Below are positions 1-5,150 of a stretch of 5,150 nt of DNA, piece after piece. The DNA is from an uncultured Acetatifactor sp. (lineage in GTDB: Bacteria > Bacillota > Clostridia > Lachnospirales > Lachnospiraceae), in the NCBI GenBank assembly GCA_947644185.1, contig CANRZC010000192.1, positions 1-5,150 of the forward strand, written 5' to 3'. The position numbers and the translations under genes are program-made. Position 1 is the first letter of the stretch, and every line of letters begins with the position of its first letter. A model generated the notes under the pieces. It did no database searches. It was not told the DNA's origin and saw only the letters and a program-made list of their open reading frames with translations.

Positions 1-2
1 CG

Positions 3-38
3 TTTCGTCCTTTAGAGTCAGGTCGGGTATATCAATGA
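3..38 (+). pseudogene. Possible upstream fragment of the Abi gene in a different frame
   Basis: Bases 3-35 are open in the third frame (reading FRPLESGRVYQ) and end at a TGA at 36-38. The recognisable Abi C-terminus lies in the first frame, which is closed upstream by a TAG at 13-15. The two frames are both open across bases 16-35, so a single one-base indel there would join them into one continuous protein. In Abi_2 proteins a charged helix of this general kind precedes the conserved RN-x-CAH segment, so the fragment could be the native continuation. The match is too short to be sure, and the other half of the gene is outside the window. Confidence 0.3.
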
Positions 39-45
39 AAGAAAA

Positions 46-396
46 ATGGTATCCATTTTAACTGTGCTGGTAAAATTCAGAAATGTATGTGCTCATGGAG
101 AACGGTTATTTACATATATAACAACGGACAGTATCCCGGATTTTTCGATACATAAAAAGTTGAATATCACGAAAAAAGGTACACAATATATTTACGGAAA
201 AAATGATTTGTTTTCGGTAGTCGTGGCATTAAGATATCTATTGAGGGATGGCTGGTATAAGGAATTCATAAAAGAATTGAAGGCCTTGCTTGATAAATAC
301 CTTAAGAAACATGATAGTATATCGGAACAGGAATTGTATGAGAAAATGGGTTTTCCGGAAAATTGGAAAAAGATAACCAGATTTAGAAAGCGTTGA
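46..396 (+). CDS. Abi family protein (Abi_2/AbiD-AbiF-like), C-terminal part; probably truncated or frameshifted
   Basis: This reads as the C-terminal 116 residues of an Abi_2-type abortive infection protein. Residues 12-17 read RNVCAH, followed by GERLF; this is the R-x4-H motif of the HEPN superfamily, in which many members are RNases acting in phage defence or toxin-antitoxin systems. Further downstream, the segments YGKNDLF (about 51-57) and KMGFPENW (about 100-107) resemble the C-terminal part of clostridial Abi proteins as I recall them. Family members are usually around 300 residues, so more than half is missing. ATG 46 has no convincing Shine-Dalgarno sequence in front of it and lies mid-domain, so it is probably not the native start. 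The same frame stays open back to base 16 and is then closed by TAG at 13-15. The region is visibly richer in A+T than the next gene, which fits a transferred defence gene. Family assignment is fairly firm; whether the gene is functional is doubtful. Confidence 0.75.
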   Translation: MVSILTVLVKFRNVCAHGERLFTYITTDSIPDFSIHKKLNITKKGTQYIYGKNDLFSVVVALRYLLRDGWYKEFIKELKALLDKYLKKHDSISEQELYEKMGFPENWKKITRFRKR

Positions 397-424
397 GTGG
401 AGGATTCTCTGCGCAACGTTTTTT
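387..424 (+). terminator. Rho-independent terminator of the Abi gene
   Basis: AAAGCGTTG at 387-395 can pair with CAACG plus following Ts at 414-422, giving about nine pairs including one G-U. A run of six Ts (419-424) follows the core stem. The loop of about 18 bases can form a small GGAG/CTCT inner helix. The left arm overlaps the stop codon of the Abi reading frame, a common arrangement. Confidence 0.65.
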
Positions 425-426
425 AA

Positions 427-495
427 TGCGCAGATCCGCGCGGCGAGTAGGAGAGAGGATTTTCCTATTTGATTGTCTGCATCTGCGCAATTTTT
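427..495 (+). terminator. Second stem-loop followed by five Ts; possible terminator or leader structure
   Basis: TGCGCAGAT (427-435) and ATCTGCGCA (481-489) are perfect 9-bp inverted repeats, and TTTTT follows at 491-495. The 45-base loop contains a self-complementary CCGCGCGG (436-443) and a TAGGA/TCCTA pair (448-452 and 463-467), so it could fold further. The left arm can also pair with TCTGCGCA at 408-415, so this helix competes with an alternative one. It may be a second terminator or part of a regulated leader for the beta-galactosidase gene; the long loop lowers confidence in simple termination. Confidence 0.4.
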
Positions 496-507
496 ATAAA
501 CTACTGG

Positions 508-532
508 GCAAATTTTGCACTTGTATGGCAAA
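508..532 (+). promoter_or_regulatory. Operator-like GCAAA half-sites
   Basis: GCAAA (508-512) and TTTGC (514-518) form an inverted repeat around one base, and a third GCAAA lies at 528-532, exactly 20 bp (about two helical turns) from the first. The cluster overlaps the candidate promoter of the beta-galactosidase gene. It could be a sugar-responsive regulator site, but short AT-rich half-sites arise often by chance. Confidence 0.2.
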
Positions 533-550
533 CGGAAAATATTGTATGAT
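521..550 (+). promoter_or_regulatory. Candidate promoter for the GH35 gene
   Basis: A TATGAT hexamer (545-550, five of six matches to the -10 consensus) lies 18 bp after a poor -35 match, TTGTAT (521-526). An overlapping TTGCAC at 515-520 is another possible -35 but is badly spaced. It sits downstream of both stem-loops and would give a 5' leader of roughly 80 bases before the start codon. No catabolite-repression (cre) site with the right spacing is visible nearby. Confidence 0.3.
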
Positions 551-619
551 AGAAAAAATAGCAGCGACGTCAATAAAATAGCTAGAGACATCAAATAGCA
601 AAGATATAAAACCAACAAA

Positions 620-630
620 AGGAGAGGAGA
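620..630 (+). promoter_or_regulatory. Ribosome binding site of the GH35 gene
   Basis: Two overlapping purine-rich Shine-Dalgarno cores, AGGAG and AGGAGA, occupy 620-630. The second ends eight bases before ATG 639, which supports that start over any later ATG. Confidence 0.8.
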
Positions 631-638
631 CAAAAGGC

Positions 639-3005
639 ATGGAATACAAATTGTCATTACAGAATGTTACCGCAAAAAATATATACTTTCTGGGGGAAGA
701 TTTCTGCGGGAAGAGCAAGGACGGCACAGAGCTTTCCTTTACTAACTACTACATGGAGCGAAACGGCAGGCCGTTTTTTGGGATCAGCGGCGAGTTCCAC
801 TTCAGCCGTATGTCCCCGAGCAGGTGGGAGGACGAGATTATCAAGATAAAGATGGGGGGACTGAATGTGGTCGCCACCTATGTGTTCTGGATTCACCATG
901 AGGAGGAAGAGGGGAAATTCGACTTTACGGGATGCCGGGATTTGGGCAGATTTATTGGTCTGTGCAAAAAGCATGGCCTCTATGTCATTCTGCGGGTGGG
1001 CCCCTTTGACCATGGTGAGGTGCGAAATGGCGGTCTGCCGGACTGGCTCTACGGCAAGCCCTTTGAGGTGCGCAAGCTAAGCGAAGGGTTCTTATCCTGT
1101 GTCAGAAAGCTGTACAGCCAGGTGGCGGCCCAGGTGAAGGGGATGTTTTTCCAGGATGGCGGTCCCATCATAGGAGTGCAGATCGACAATGAATATATGC
1201 ATTCCTCTGCGCCCTGGGAGATGACCACGGGCATTTCCAATGAGTGGGTATTTGGCGGAGATGAGGGCAATGCCTATATGCTGCGGCTAAAAGAATTGGC
1301 CGCGGAGTGCGGCTTGACGCCGGTATTCTACACCTGCACCGGCTGGGGAGGCGCTGCCACGCCGGATTCCATGGTGCCTTTGTGGGGCGGCTATGCGTTT
1401 AGACCCTGGATTTTTTATTCCCACAAGGGAGAGCACCCGGCCACGGAGGAATATCTCTACCAAGACTTCCACAACAATGAGGCCCAGTGCAATTATGATT
1501 TCCATCCGGCCTATGCCCCGGAGAAGAAGCCCTATTCCTGCTGTGAGATGGGGGGCGGAATGATGTGCAGCTACTATTACCGTTTCCAGTTCCCTTATAA
1601 AAGCGTGGATGCCATGGCCAATATTAAGTTGGCCTCTGGCTGTAATTTCCTGGGCTATTATATGTACCAGGGCGGCAGCAATCCTCTGGGGAAAAACGGA
1701 CTCTCCCTGAACGAGGGACAGGTGCCGAAGATTTCCTATGACTATCAGGCGGCGCTGGGGGAATTTGGGCAGGTGCGGGAGTCCTATCACAGAACCAGGA
1801 GCCTCCACTATTTTGCCACTGCTTTTGCGGAGGATTTCTGCAGCCTGAAGATCGTTCTGCCACAGGGGGCGTCCTGGCTGGATCCGAAGGATGTGGACAC
1901 ATTGCGGTACGCGGTGCGCACGGACGGAAAGAGGGGCTTTTTGTTTGTGAACAATTATCAGGATCATGTGGAGACTTTAGATCATGCCGATGAGACCGTA
2001 ACCCTGCAGCTAAAGGACGAGGAGATTGCATTCCGGTTCGGAATCAGAGCGGAAGAGAATGGGATTCTGCCCTTCCATCTGAACCTGGACGGAATCGATC
2101 TGGTACAGGCCATGGCCCAGCCGGTTACCAGGCTGGAGAGAGGGAAAGAAGTCACATTTGTCTTTCTCGTGCCGGACGGGATGCGGGGCAGCTTTGTCTT
2201 TGAGCCGGGGGCAAGGGTGGCAGAGGAGAGCCTTTCAGCCCAGCCTGGTTCGAGGGGATCAGGGGCGAGGGGAAGTGCGACAGATGAGGACAGGAACAGG
2301 GGGAAGGAAAACTGCCATGTATGTCCTGCCAACCTGACGGCGGAAAGCTTTACAGTAATCAAAGAGGGGAAGACCATACATATTCTGGTAGTCAACAGAA
2401 CTCTGGCCAGTCAGCTCTATATTATAAGCGGTGGCAGGTTGGTATTTACAGATCAGGCCCTGCTGGAGGACGAAGGGGGGATCCGGCTGGAGACAGTAAG
2501 GGCACAGAATCAGGTACTCTGCTACCCGCCAGAGGCGCTGGAGGGCGGCCTGGGCAGAAAACGGGAGGAAAGCCCCGCGGAGAATGTTTTGGGGGCATAT
2601 GAGTTTGATGCAGAAAAATGGCCAGCTCCGGAAGAGACACAAAAACTTAAGGTGCAGCAGGTGGGCCTTGGCAGATACACCCTGGAATTCCCGGAAAATT
2701 TCATGGATGGGGTCAAGGATGTGAGATTGCAGATTGACTACAGCGGAGACGTAGGCCACGCCTTTGTGAACAGCAGGATGGTGAACGACAACTTTGCCAA
2801 CGGAGCAGTCTGGGAGATAGGGCTGAAGGACTTTGCCCAGGAGCTGGCACAGGCTCCTATGGTAATCTATATCACACCTTTGAGAGAGGGCGCAAATGTC
2901 AATGTGGAGTCCGCCATGGCAGGGAGACGGGAGGAGGCACAGAGCCAGAAGGCGGAGCTTATCAGAGCAGAACTTTGCCCGGTATATGAGATTCGGATGG
3001 TGTGA
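639..3005 (+). CDS. Beta-galactosidase, glycoside hydrolase family 35
   Basis: This 788-residue protein should hydrolyse terminal non-reducing beta-galactosyl residues by the retaining mechanism. The N-terminal TIM barrel (about 40-370) carries GH35 hallmarks: SGEFHF (50-55), GGLPDWL (131-137) and GGPIIGVQIDNEY, where Glu185 is the expected acid/base. Glu303 in CEMGGG matches the position of the nucleophile in the branch of GH35 with an E-L/M-GGG motif. Downstream are beta-sandwich regions and a C-terminal galactose-binding-like domain around DYSGDVG (700-706) and WEIGLK. There is no signal peptide or membrane segment, so it probably acts in the cytoplasm on imported oligosaccharides. Two hydrophilic stretches (about 529-558 and 630-648), rich in Gly, Ser, Arg and Glu, look like linkers inserted between beta domains. 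No transporter or regulator is adjacent, so the natural substrate cannot be told. I see no canonical terminator after the stop; the next 130 bases hold only weak hairpins. The family call is secure; the exact galactoside specificity is inferred. Confidence 0.93.
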   Translation: MEYKLSLQNVTAKNIYFLGEDFCGKSKDGTELSFTNYYMERNGRPFFGISGEFHFSRMSPSRWEDEIIKIKMGGLNVVATYVFWIHHEEEEGKFDFTGCRDLGRFIGLCKKHGLYVILRVGPFDHGEVRNGGLPDWLYGKPFEVRKLSEGFLSCVRKLYSQVAAQVKGMFFQDGGPIIGVQIDNEYMHSSAPWEMTTGISNEWVFGGDEGNAYMLRLKELAAECGLTPVFYTCTGWGGAATPDSMVPLWGGYAFRPWIFYSHKGEHPATEEYLYQDFHNNEAQCNYDFHPAYAPEKKPYSCCEMGGGMMCSYYYRFQFPYKSVDAMANIKLASGCNFLGYYMYQGGSNPLGKNGLSLNEGQVPKISYDYQAALGEFGQVRESYHRTRSLHYFATAFAEDFCSLKIVLPQGASWLDPKDVDTLRYAVRTDGKRGFLFVNNYQDHVETLDHADETVTLQLKDEEIAFRFGIRAEENGILPFHLNLDGIDLVQAMAQPVTRLERGKEVTFVFLVPDGMRGSFVFEPGARVAEESLSAQPGSRGSGARGSATDEDRNRGKENCHVCPANLTAESFTVIKEGKTIHILVVNRTLASQLYIISGGRLVFTDQALLEDEGGIRLETVRAQNQVLCYPPEALEGGLGRKREESPAENVLGAYEFDAEKWPAPEETQKLKVQQVGLGRYTLEFPENFMDGVKDVRLQIDYSGDVGHAFVNSRMVNDNFANGAVWEIGLKDFAQELAQAPMVIYITPLREGANVNVESAMAGRREEAQSQKAELIRAELCPVYEIRMV

Positions 3006-3135
3006 TTTGCGGCTCTGCTGCAATGATGCTGTATCAATGCTCCATACCCCTCGATTTTTACAGCGCTGTTCCTAAGCTGGAAAGCTGAGAGCCTAGGGAA
3101 GGAAAGCGGTATCAGATCCCAGGTGTAATGTTATA

Positions 3136-3164
3136 TTGTAGTATTGAGTAGCTCATGTTATAAT
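3136..3164 (+). promoter_or_regulatory. Extended -10 promoter of the lipoprotein metallopeptidase gene
   Basis: A perfect TATAAT (3159-3164) is preceded by TG at 3156-3157 with one base between, the extended -10 form. TTGTAG (3136-3141) lies exactly 17 bp upstream as a weak -35. Transcription would start near 3171, leaving a leader of about 120 bases. The -10 overlaps the first ATAATAGAATC repeat, so a protein bound to the repeats would affect this promoter. Confidence 0.6.
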
Positions 3165-3211
3165 AGAATCATGATAATAGAATCCCTTCTTGGATTCTAT
3201 TATAGAATCAT
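3160..3211 (+). repeat. AATAGAAT repeat cluster 1 with perfect 12-bp hairpin
   Basis: ATAATAGAATC occurs at 3160-3170 and again at 3174-3184, a 14-bp tandem period. An inverted copy follows at 3193-3203. ATAATAGAATCC (3174-3185) and GGATTCTATTAT (3192-3203) form a perfect 12-bp stem with a six-base loop. The inverted copy can instead pair with TAGAATC at 3203-3209 (seven pairs, three-base loop). The hairpin falls at the predicted 5' end of the mRNA. It lacks a T-run, so it is not a usual terminator. A related cluster lies at 5023-5076. Confidence 0.85.
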
Positions 3212-3277
3212 TTCTTTCAATCAAAAGGATTGGAGAGCGCCGGCGAATGAGGAGATAGCATATTTATAAAGGCTGTC

Positions 3278-3282
3278 GGAGG
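3278..3282 (+). promoter_or_regulatory. Ribosome binding site of the metallopeptidase gene
   Basis: GGAGG lies ten bases before ATG 3293, at the long end of normal spacing. The start is also supported by the signal peptide that begins right at this methionine. Confidence 0.7.
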
Positions 3283-3292
3283 CAAATTTAGC

Positions 3293-4948
3293 ATGAAAAG
3301 AAGAATATATTCATTGATCACCGCCATACTGATGGTATTGACTGCCTGCGGCTCTGGTCAGACGCGGGCAGAGTCTGGAGCAGGAATAGGGCATGAGATA
3401 TCGGAGCCTGTAGCAGAGGTAGGCAAAACAGAATCAGGGACAAAGGAAACAGGACAAAATGCAGAGCCTGCCCATCATGAATATGAAAAGATGACAGTAT
3501 CCTATAGCGAGCCTATGTATGGATTTTCATTTCGCAAAGATATGGAAAAAACCCAGACAGACTATGCTGCCTACTATTTTGAAACATCCATCAAGGAGCA
3601 AGAACGAAATGCTTGCATTGAAGCCACAGACAGGATGCTCTCCTGCATTGACGCGCCGCAGCCGGAGATTGAGGTGGCAGTATTAAGCCAGGAATTCTAT
3701 GATGGCGTTTTCATTTTCGGCAATCGGTTGTACCTTTCGCCCCAGCATTGGGAGGCAGCGGATTATCTCGCTAAGGTGCTGCTTGCCGGATATGGAGAGT
3801 GGGGGAATTATGGGCTGGCATATGGGTATGCGGATTATCTGTGTAAAAAGGCAGGACTGGACGGCGGGGAGATAGATGGGGATAACCAGAAGGCGGAGGC
3901 GCTTCTGCCAATGAGCGCTCCAGAGTTGTACGACCTGAATCTGCTATGCTTTGACAAAAAATTCGTTTCGTCTAAGGACGTGGAAGCGTCAAAGAACAAT
4001 GCCTGCTTGTTTGTGGAGGATTACCTTTTCTCTCATTCTGAAGCGGAGTTCCTGGAACTGCTGTCCGCATCAGGAACTGTGGAGGGCATGGCGCAGACAA
4101 AAGAAGCATTGGAGATGTTCTATGGAGAAAACGGCATAGAAGCCAGCCTGACGGAGATTCGTTATCAGTTTGGGGGAGTGGCGCTGGACTATGGGGCGGC
4201 CTGCAAGTATGCAAGCTTTTATATCGAGAAAGACTGGCAAGACAGGTTCTGGAAGGCAAACCCTATGGTGTCAGAGAATTTTCTGCATGAAGACTATAGA
4301 GAAGTCAGAAAGTTTTTTGAGTGCAATGAAGGTCAGATGCTGGAATATCAGAAATTATTTGGTTTTGACAGTTATAGAAATGACATTCCCATTACCCTGG
4401 CCAATGGAAAGGGTATGACGGGAAGCTCCGTTTTTCATGTAGGCTATGGCGTAGATAACTATGATATACACTTGCTTAATGTGAGTTCGCTGATGCATGA
4501 GTATATCCATTCTCTGATGTGCGGACGTTATGATGATTGGAGCACACTATGGAAGACGGAAGGTTTTGCCAGATACTATTCTTATAAATATGATGCATAT
4601 GCCTATGACTTCTTAAACAATGACTGGAATAGCAGCCCAATAATATGGGTTCGGGAATATATAGATTTCCTTGGGAGACCTATCGAGGTGCGGACGGATG
4701 TTCCCGAGCTTTGGGATATTTTAGTGCATGGCTGTGGTTTTACAGATCCGAATTCTTCCTATGAATCGGGCGCTTCCTTTATCGGCTATCTGTCAGATCA
4801 ATATGGGGAACAGGCAGTCATTGCCTATATCTGTTCAGACAATGAGTACAATGCAGAATGGGGAAAATCCTATGAGGAGCTGGTGCAGGATTGGAATCAG
4901 TATATTGAAGAGAATTATTCGCAATACAGCACGAATTCCATGCAGTGA
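3293..4948 (+). CDS. Surface lipoprotein zinc metallopeptidase (gluzincin, peptidase-MA-like)
   Basis: This 551-residue protein begins with a lipoprotein signal peptide: MKRR, a hydrophobic stretch, then the lipobox LTAC with Cys19 as the lipidated residue. It should be anchored to the outer face of the membrane. Residues about 20-65 form a Ser/Thr/Glu/Gly-rich linker. The C-terminal part carries HEYIH (His402, Glu403, His406) and, 17 residues after His406, Glu423 in the segment KTEGFARY. This is the HExxH...E zinc site of gluzincins in the peptidase MA/M1-like clan, with E-G-F-A-x-Y typical of them. YESGASFIGYLSDQYG (490-505) matches the tail seen after the active site in peptidase-MA proteins. 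The roughly 330 residues before the zinc site match nothing I recognise. The substrate is unknown; host, dietary or cell-surface peptides are all possible. The gene has its own promoter and is bracketed by two AATAGAAT repeat clusters. The metallopeptidase fold is well supported; the biological role is not. Confidence 0.8.
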   Translation: MKRRIYSLITAILMVLTACGSGQTRAESGAGIGHEISEPVAEVGKTESGTKETGQNAEPAHHEYEKMTVSYSEPMYGFSFRKDMEKTQTDYAAYYFETSIKEQERNACIEATDRMLSCIDAPQPEIEVAVLSQEFYDGVFIFGNRLYLSPQHWEAADYLAKVLLAGYGEWGNYGLAYGYADYLCKKAGLDGGEIDGDNQKAEALLPMSAPELYDLNLLCFDKKFVSSKDVEASKNNACLFVEDYLFSHSEAEFLELLSASGTVEGMAQTKEALEMFYGENGIEASLTEIRYQFGGVALDYGAACKYASFYIEKDWQDRFWKANPMVSENFLHEDYREVRKFFECNEGQMLEYQKLFGFDSYRNDIPITLANGKGMTGSSVFHVGYGVDNYDIHLLNVSSLMHEYIHSLMCGRYDDWSTLWKTEGFARYYSYKYDAYAYDFLNNDWNSSPIIWVREYIDFLGRPIEVRTDVPELWDILVHGCGFTDPNSSYESGASFIGYLSDQYGEQAVIAYICSDNEYNAEWGKSYEELVQDWNQYIEENYSQYSTNSMQ

Positions 4949-4957
4949 CAATAAGGA

Positions 4958-4974
4958 GTGTAAGGATTTTACAC
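4958..4974 (+). other. Small hairpin after the metallopeptidase gene
   Basis: GTGTAA (4958-4963) and TTACAC (4969-4974) are perfect 6-bp inverted repeats with a five-base loop, ten bases after the stop codon. No T-run follows, so it is at best a weak or processing-type 3' end. Read-through into the next gene is therefore possible. Confidence 0.35.
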
Positions 4975-5007
4975 AAAGGAAATGACAGTTTGATTAGTAT
5001 ATAAGTT

Positions 5008-5022
5008 TGAAAGTTCCTTTCA
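5008..5022 (+). repeat. Short inverted repeat just before repeat cluster 2
   Basis: TGAAAG (5008-5013) and CTTTCA (5017-5022) pair perfectly around a three-base TTC loop. It directly abuts the first TACAATAGAAT copy and may be part of the same element. Confidence 0.35.
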
Positions 5023-5076
5023 TACAATAGAATCCAGGTACGTCTACAATAGAATTCAAGTACAGAATTCTATTGT
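5023..5076 (+). repeat. AATAGAAT repeat cluster 2 with perfect 12-bp hairpin
   Basis: A 19-base unit starting TACAATAGAAT occurs at 5023-5041 and again at 5045-5063 with two differences, a 22-bp period. The second copy's ACAATAGAATTC (5046-5057) pairs perfectly with GAATTCTATTGT (5065-5076) around a seven-base loop. The core AATAGAAT and the layout (direct copy, direct copy, inverted copy) repeat what is seen at 3160-3203, though the spacings differ. It lies between the metallopeptidase gene and the next gene. Confidence 0.85.
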
Positions 5077-5090
5077 CATGTATTGTCAAG
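5071..5090 (+). repeat. 10-bp tandem repeat
   Basis: TATTGTCATG (5071-5080) is followed at once by TATTGTCAAG (5081-5090), nine of ten identical. The first unit overlaps the right arm of the preceding hairpin. It sits ten bases before the ribosome binding site of the next gene. Confidence 0.6.
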
Positions 5091-5100
5091 AATATTGATT

Positions 5101-5106
5101 AGGAGG
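5101..5106 (+). promoter_or_regulatory. Ribosome binding site of the gene at 5114
   Basis: A consensus AGGAGG lies seven bases before ATG 5114, a near-ideal site that strongly supports a gene start there. Confidence 0.8.
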
Positions 5107-5113
5107 TGTGAGA

Positions 5114-5150
5114 ATGGAATTGATTGCGAATGTTTTTGAATGGTTTGTAG
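5114..5150 (+). CDS. Start of an unidentified gene, cut by the window end
   Basis: Only the first 12 codons are visible, reading MELIANVFEWFV. The start is supported by the AGGAGG at 5101-5106. The visible residues are mostly hydrophobic with few charges, compatible with a membrane segment or a small amphipathic peptide, but they are too few to assign a family. Its upstream region is the second AATAGAAT repeat cluster. No clear promoter of its own is visible, so it may be transcribed from upstream. Confidence 0.6.
   Translation, partial: MELIANVFEWFV

Noticed and set aside
527..541. Catabolite-repression (cre) site in TGGCAAACGG
   Set aside because: The central CG is displaced by one base from the cre consensus and the right half-site does not match.
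1287..1967. Long minus-strand open frame of 226 codons inside the GH35 gene
   Set aside because: It lies wholly inside a strongly supported coding region, shows no family motifs and no ribosome binding site; it is a by-product of GC-rich codons on the other strand.
2259..3023. Minus-strand open frame of 254 codons over the 3' part of the GH35 gene
   Set aside because: The plus-strand frame carries the conserved C-terminal GH35 domain; the antisense product is Cys/Pro/Leu-rich with no recognisable domain.
3069..3100. Possible terminator after the GH35 gene (TTCCTA with AGCT-GGAA-AGCT and TAGGGAA)
   Set aside because: The outer arms need a bulge and a lopsided internal loop, the inner stem is only four pairs, and no T-run follows.
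3174..3203. Reading the 12-bp hairpin as the terminator of the GH35 gene
   Set aside because: It is AT-rich, has no T-run after it, and lies downstream of a good promoter, so it is more likely in the leader of the next mRNA.
5007..5033. Promoter TTGAAA with TAGAAT for the gene at 5114
   Set aside because: The spacer is only 15 bp and the -10 candidate is simply the repeat core, so the match is not independent evidence.
3160..5076. CRISPR array or invertible promoter element made of the AATAGAAT repeats
   Set aside because: The units are too short and unevenly spaced for CRISPR. The close inverted arms have loops of six or seven bases, far too short for an invertible segment. The clusters do not form a clear pair of long terminal inverted repeats.

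Overview
The window looks like a chromosomal stretch from a gut-type member of the Clostridia, most likely Lachnospiraceae. This is inferred from strong AGGAGG-type ribosome binding sites, a lipobox-bearing surface protein, an intracellular-type GH35 glycosidase and an abortive-infection (Abi) family C-terminus of the kind common in clostridial genomes. No marker gene here fixes the species.

Layout, left to right, with all genes on the + strand: (1) bases 1-396 hold the AT-rich 3' half of an Abi_2/AbiD-AbiF-like gene with an intact HEPN-type R-x4-H motif. Its upstream part is in another frame, so the gene is either frameshifted or truncated. (2) Bases 387-638 are an intergenic leader with a hairpin-plus-T-run terminator, a second 9-bp stem followed by five Ts, a weak promoter candidate and a good ribosome binding site. 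(3) Bases 639-3005 encode a 788-residue glycoside hydrolase family 35 beta-galactosidase without a signal peptide. (4) Bases 3006-3292 are non-coding. The first half is featureless; the second half has an extended -10 promoter overlapping a cluster of ATAATAGAATC repeats, including a perfect 12-bp hairpin at the predicted 5' end of the mRNA. (5) Bases 3293-4948 encode a 551-residue lipoprotein with a zinc metallopeptidase (gluzincin, peptidase-MA-like) active site. (6) Bases 4949-5113 are non-coding and hold a second cluster of the same AATAGAAT repeats, again with a perfect 12-bp hairpin. (7) A new gene with a strong ribosome binding site starts at 5114 and runs off the window.

The genes do not form an obvious pathway. 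The beta-galactosidase would act in the cytoplasm on imported galactosides. The metallopeptidase would be tethered outside the membrane and has its own promoter. The Abi remnant is probably an unrelated defence gene. The most unusual signal is the shared repeat family that brackets the metallopeptidase gene and precedes two genes in a row. It could be a common regulatory site, a structured 5' leader, or a small mobile repeat. Nothing here by itself proves a new system.
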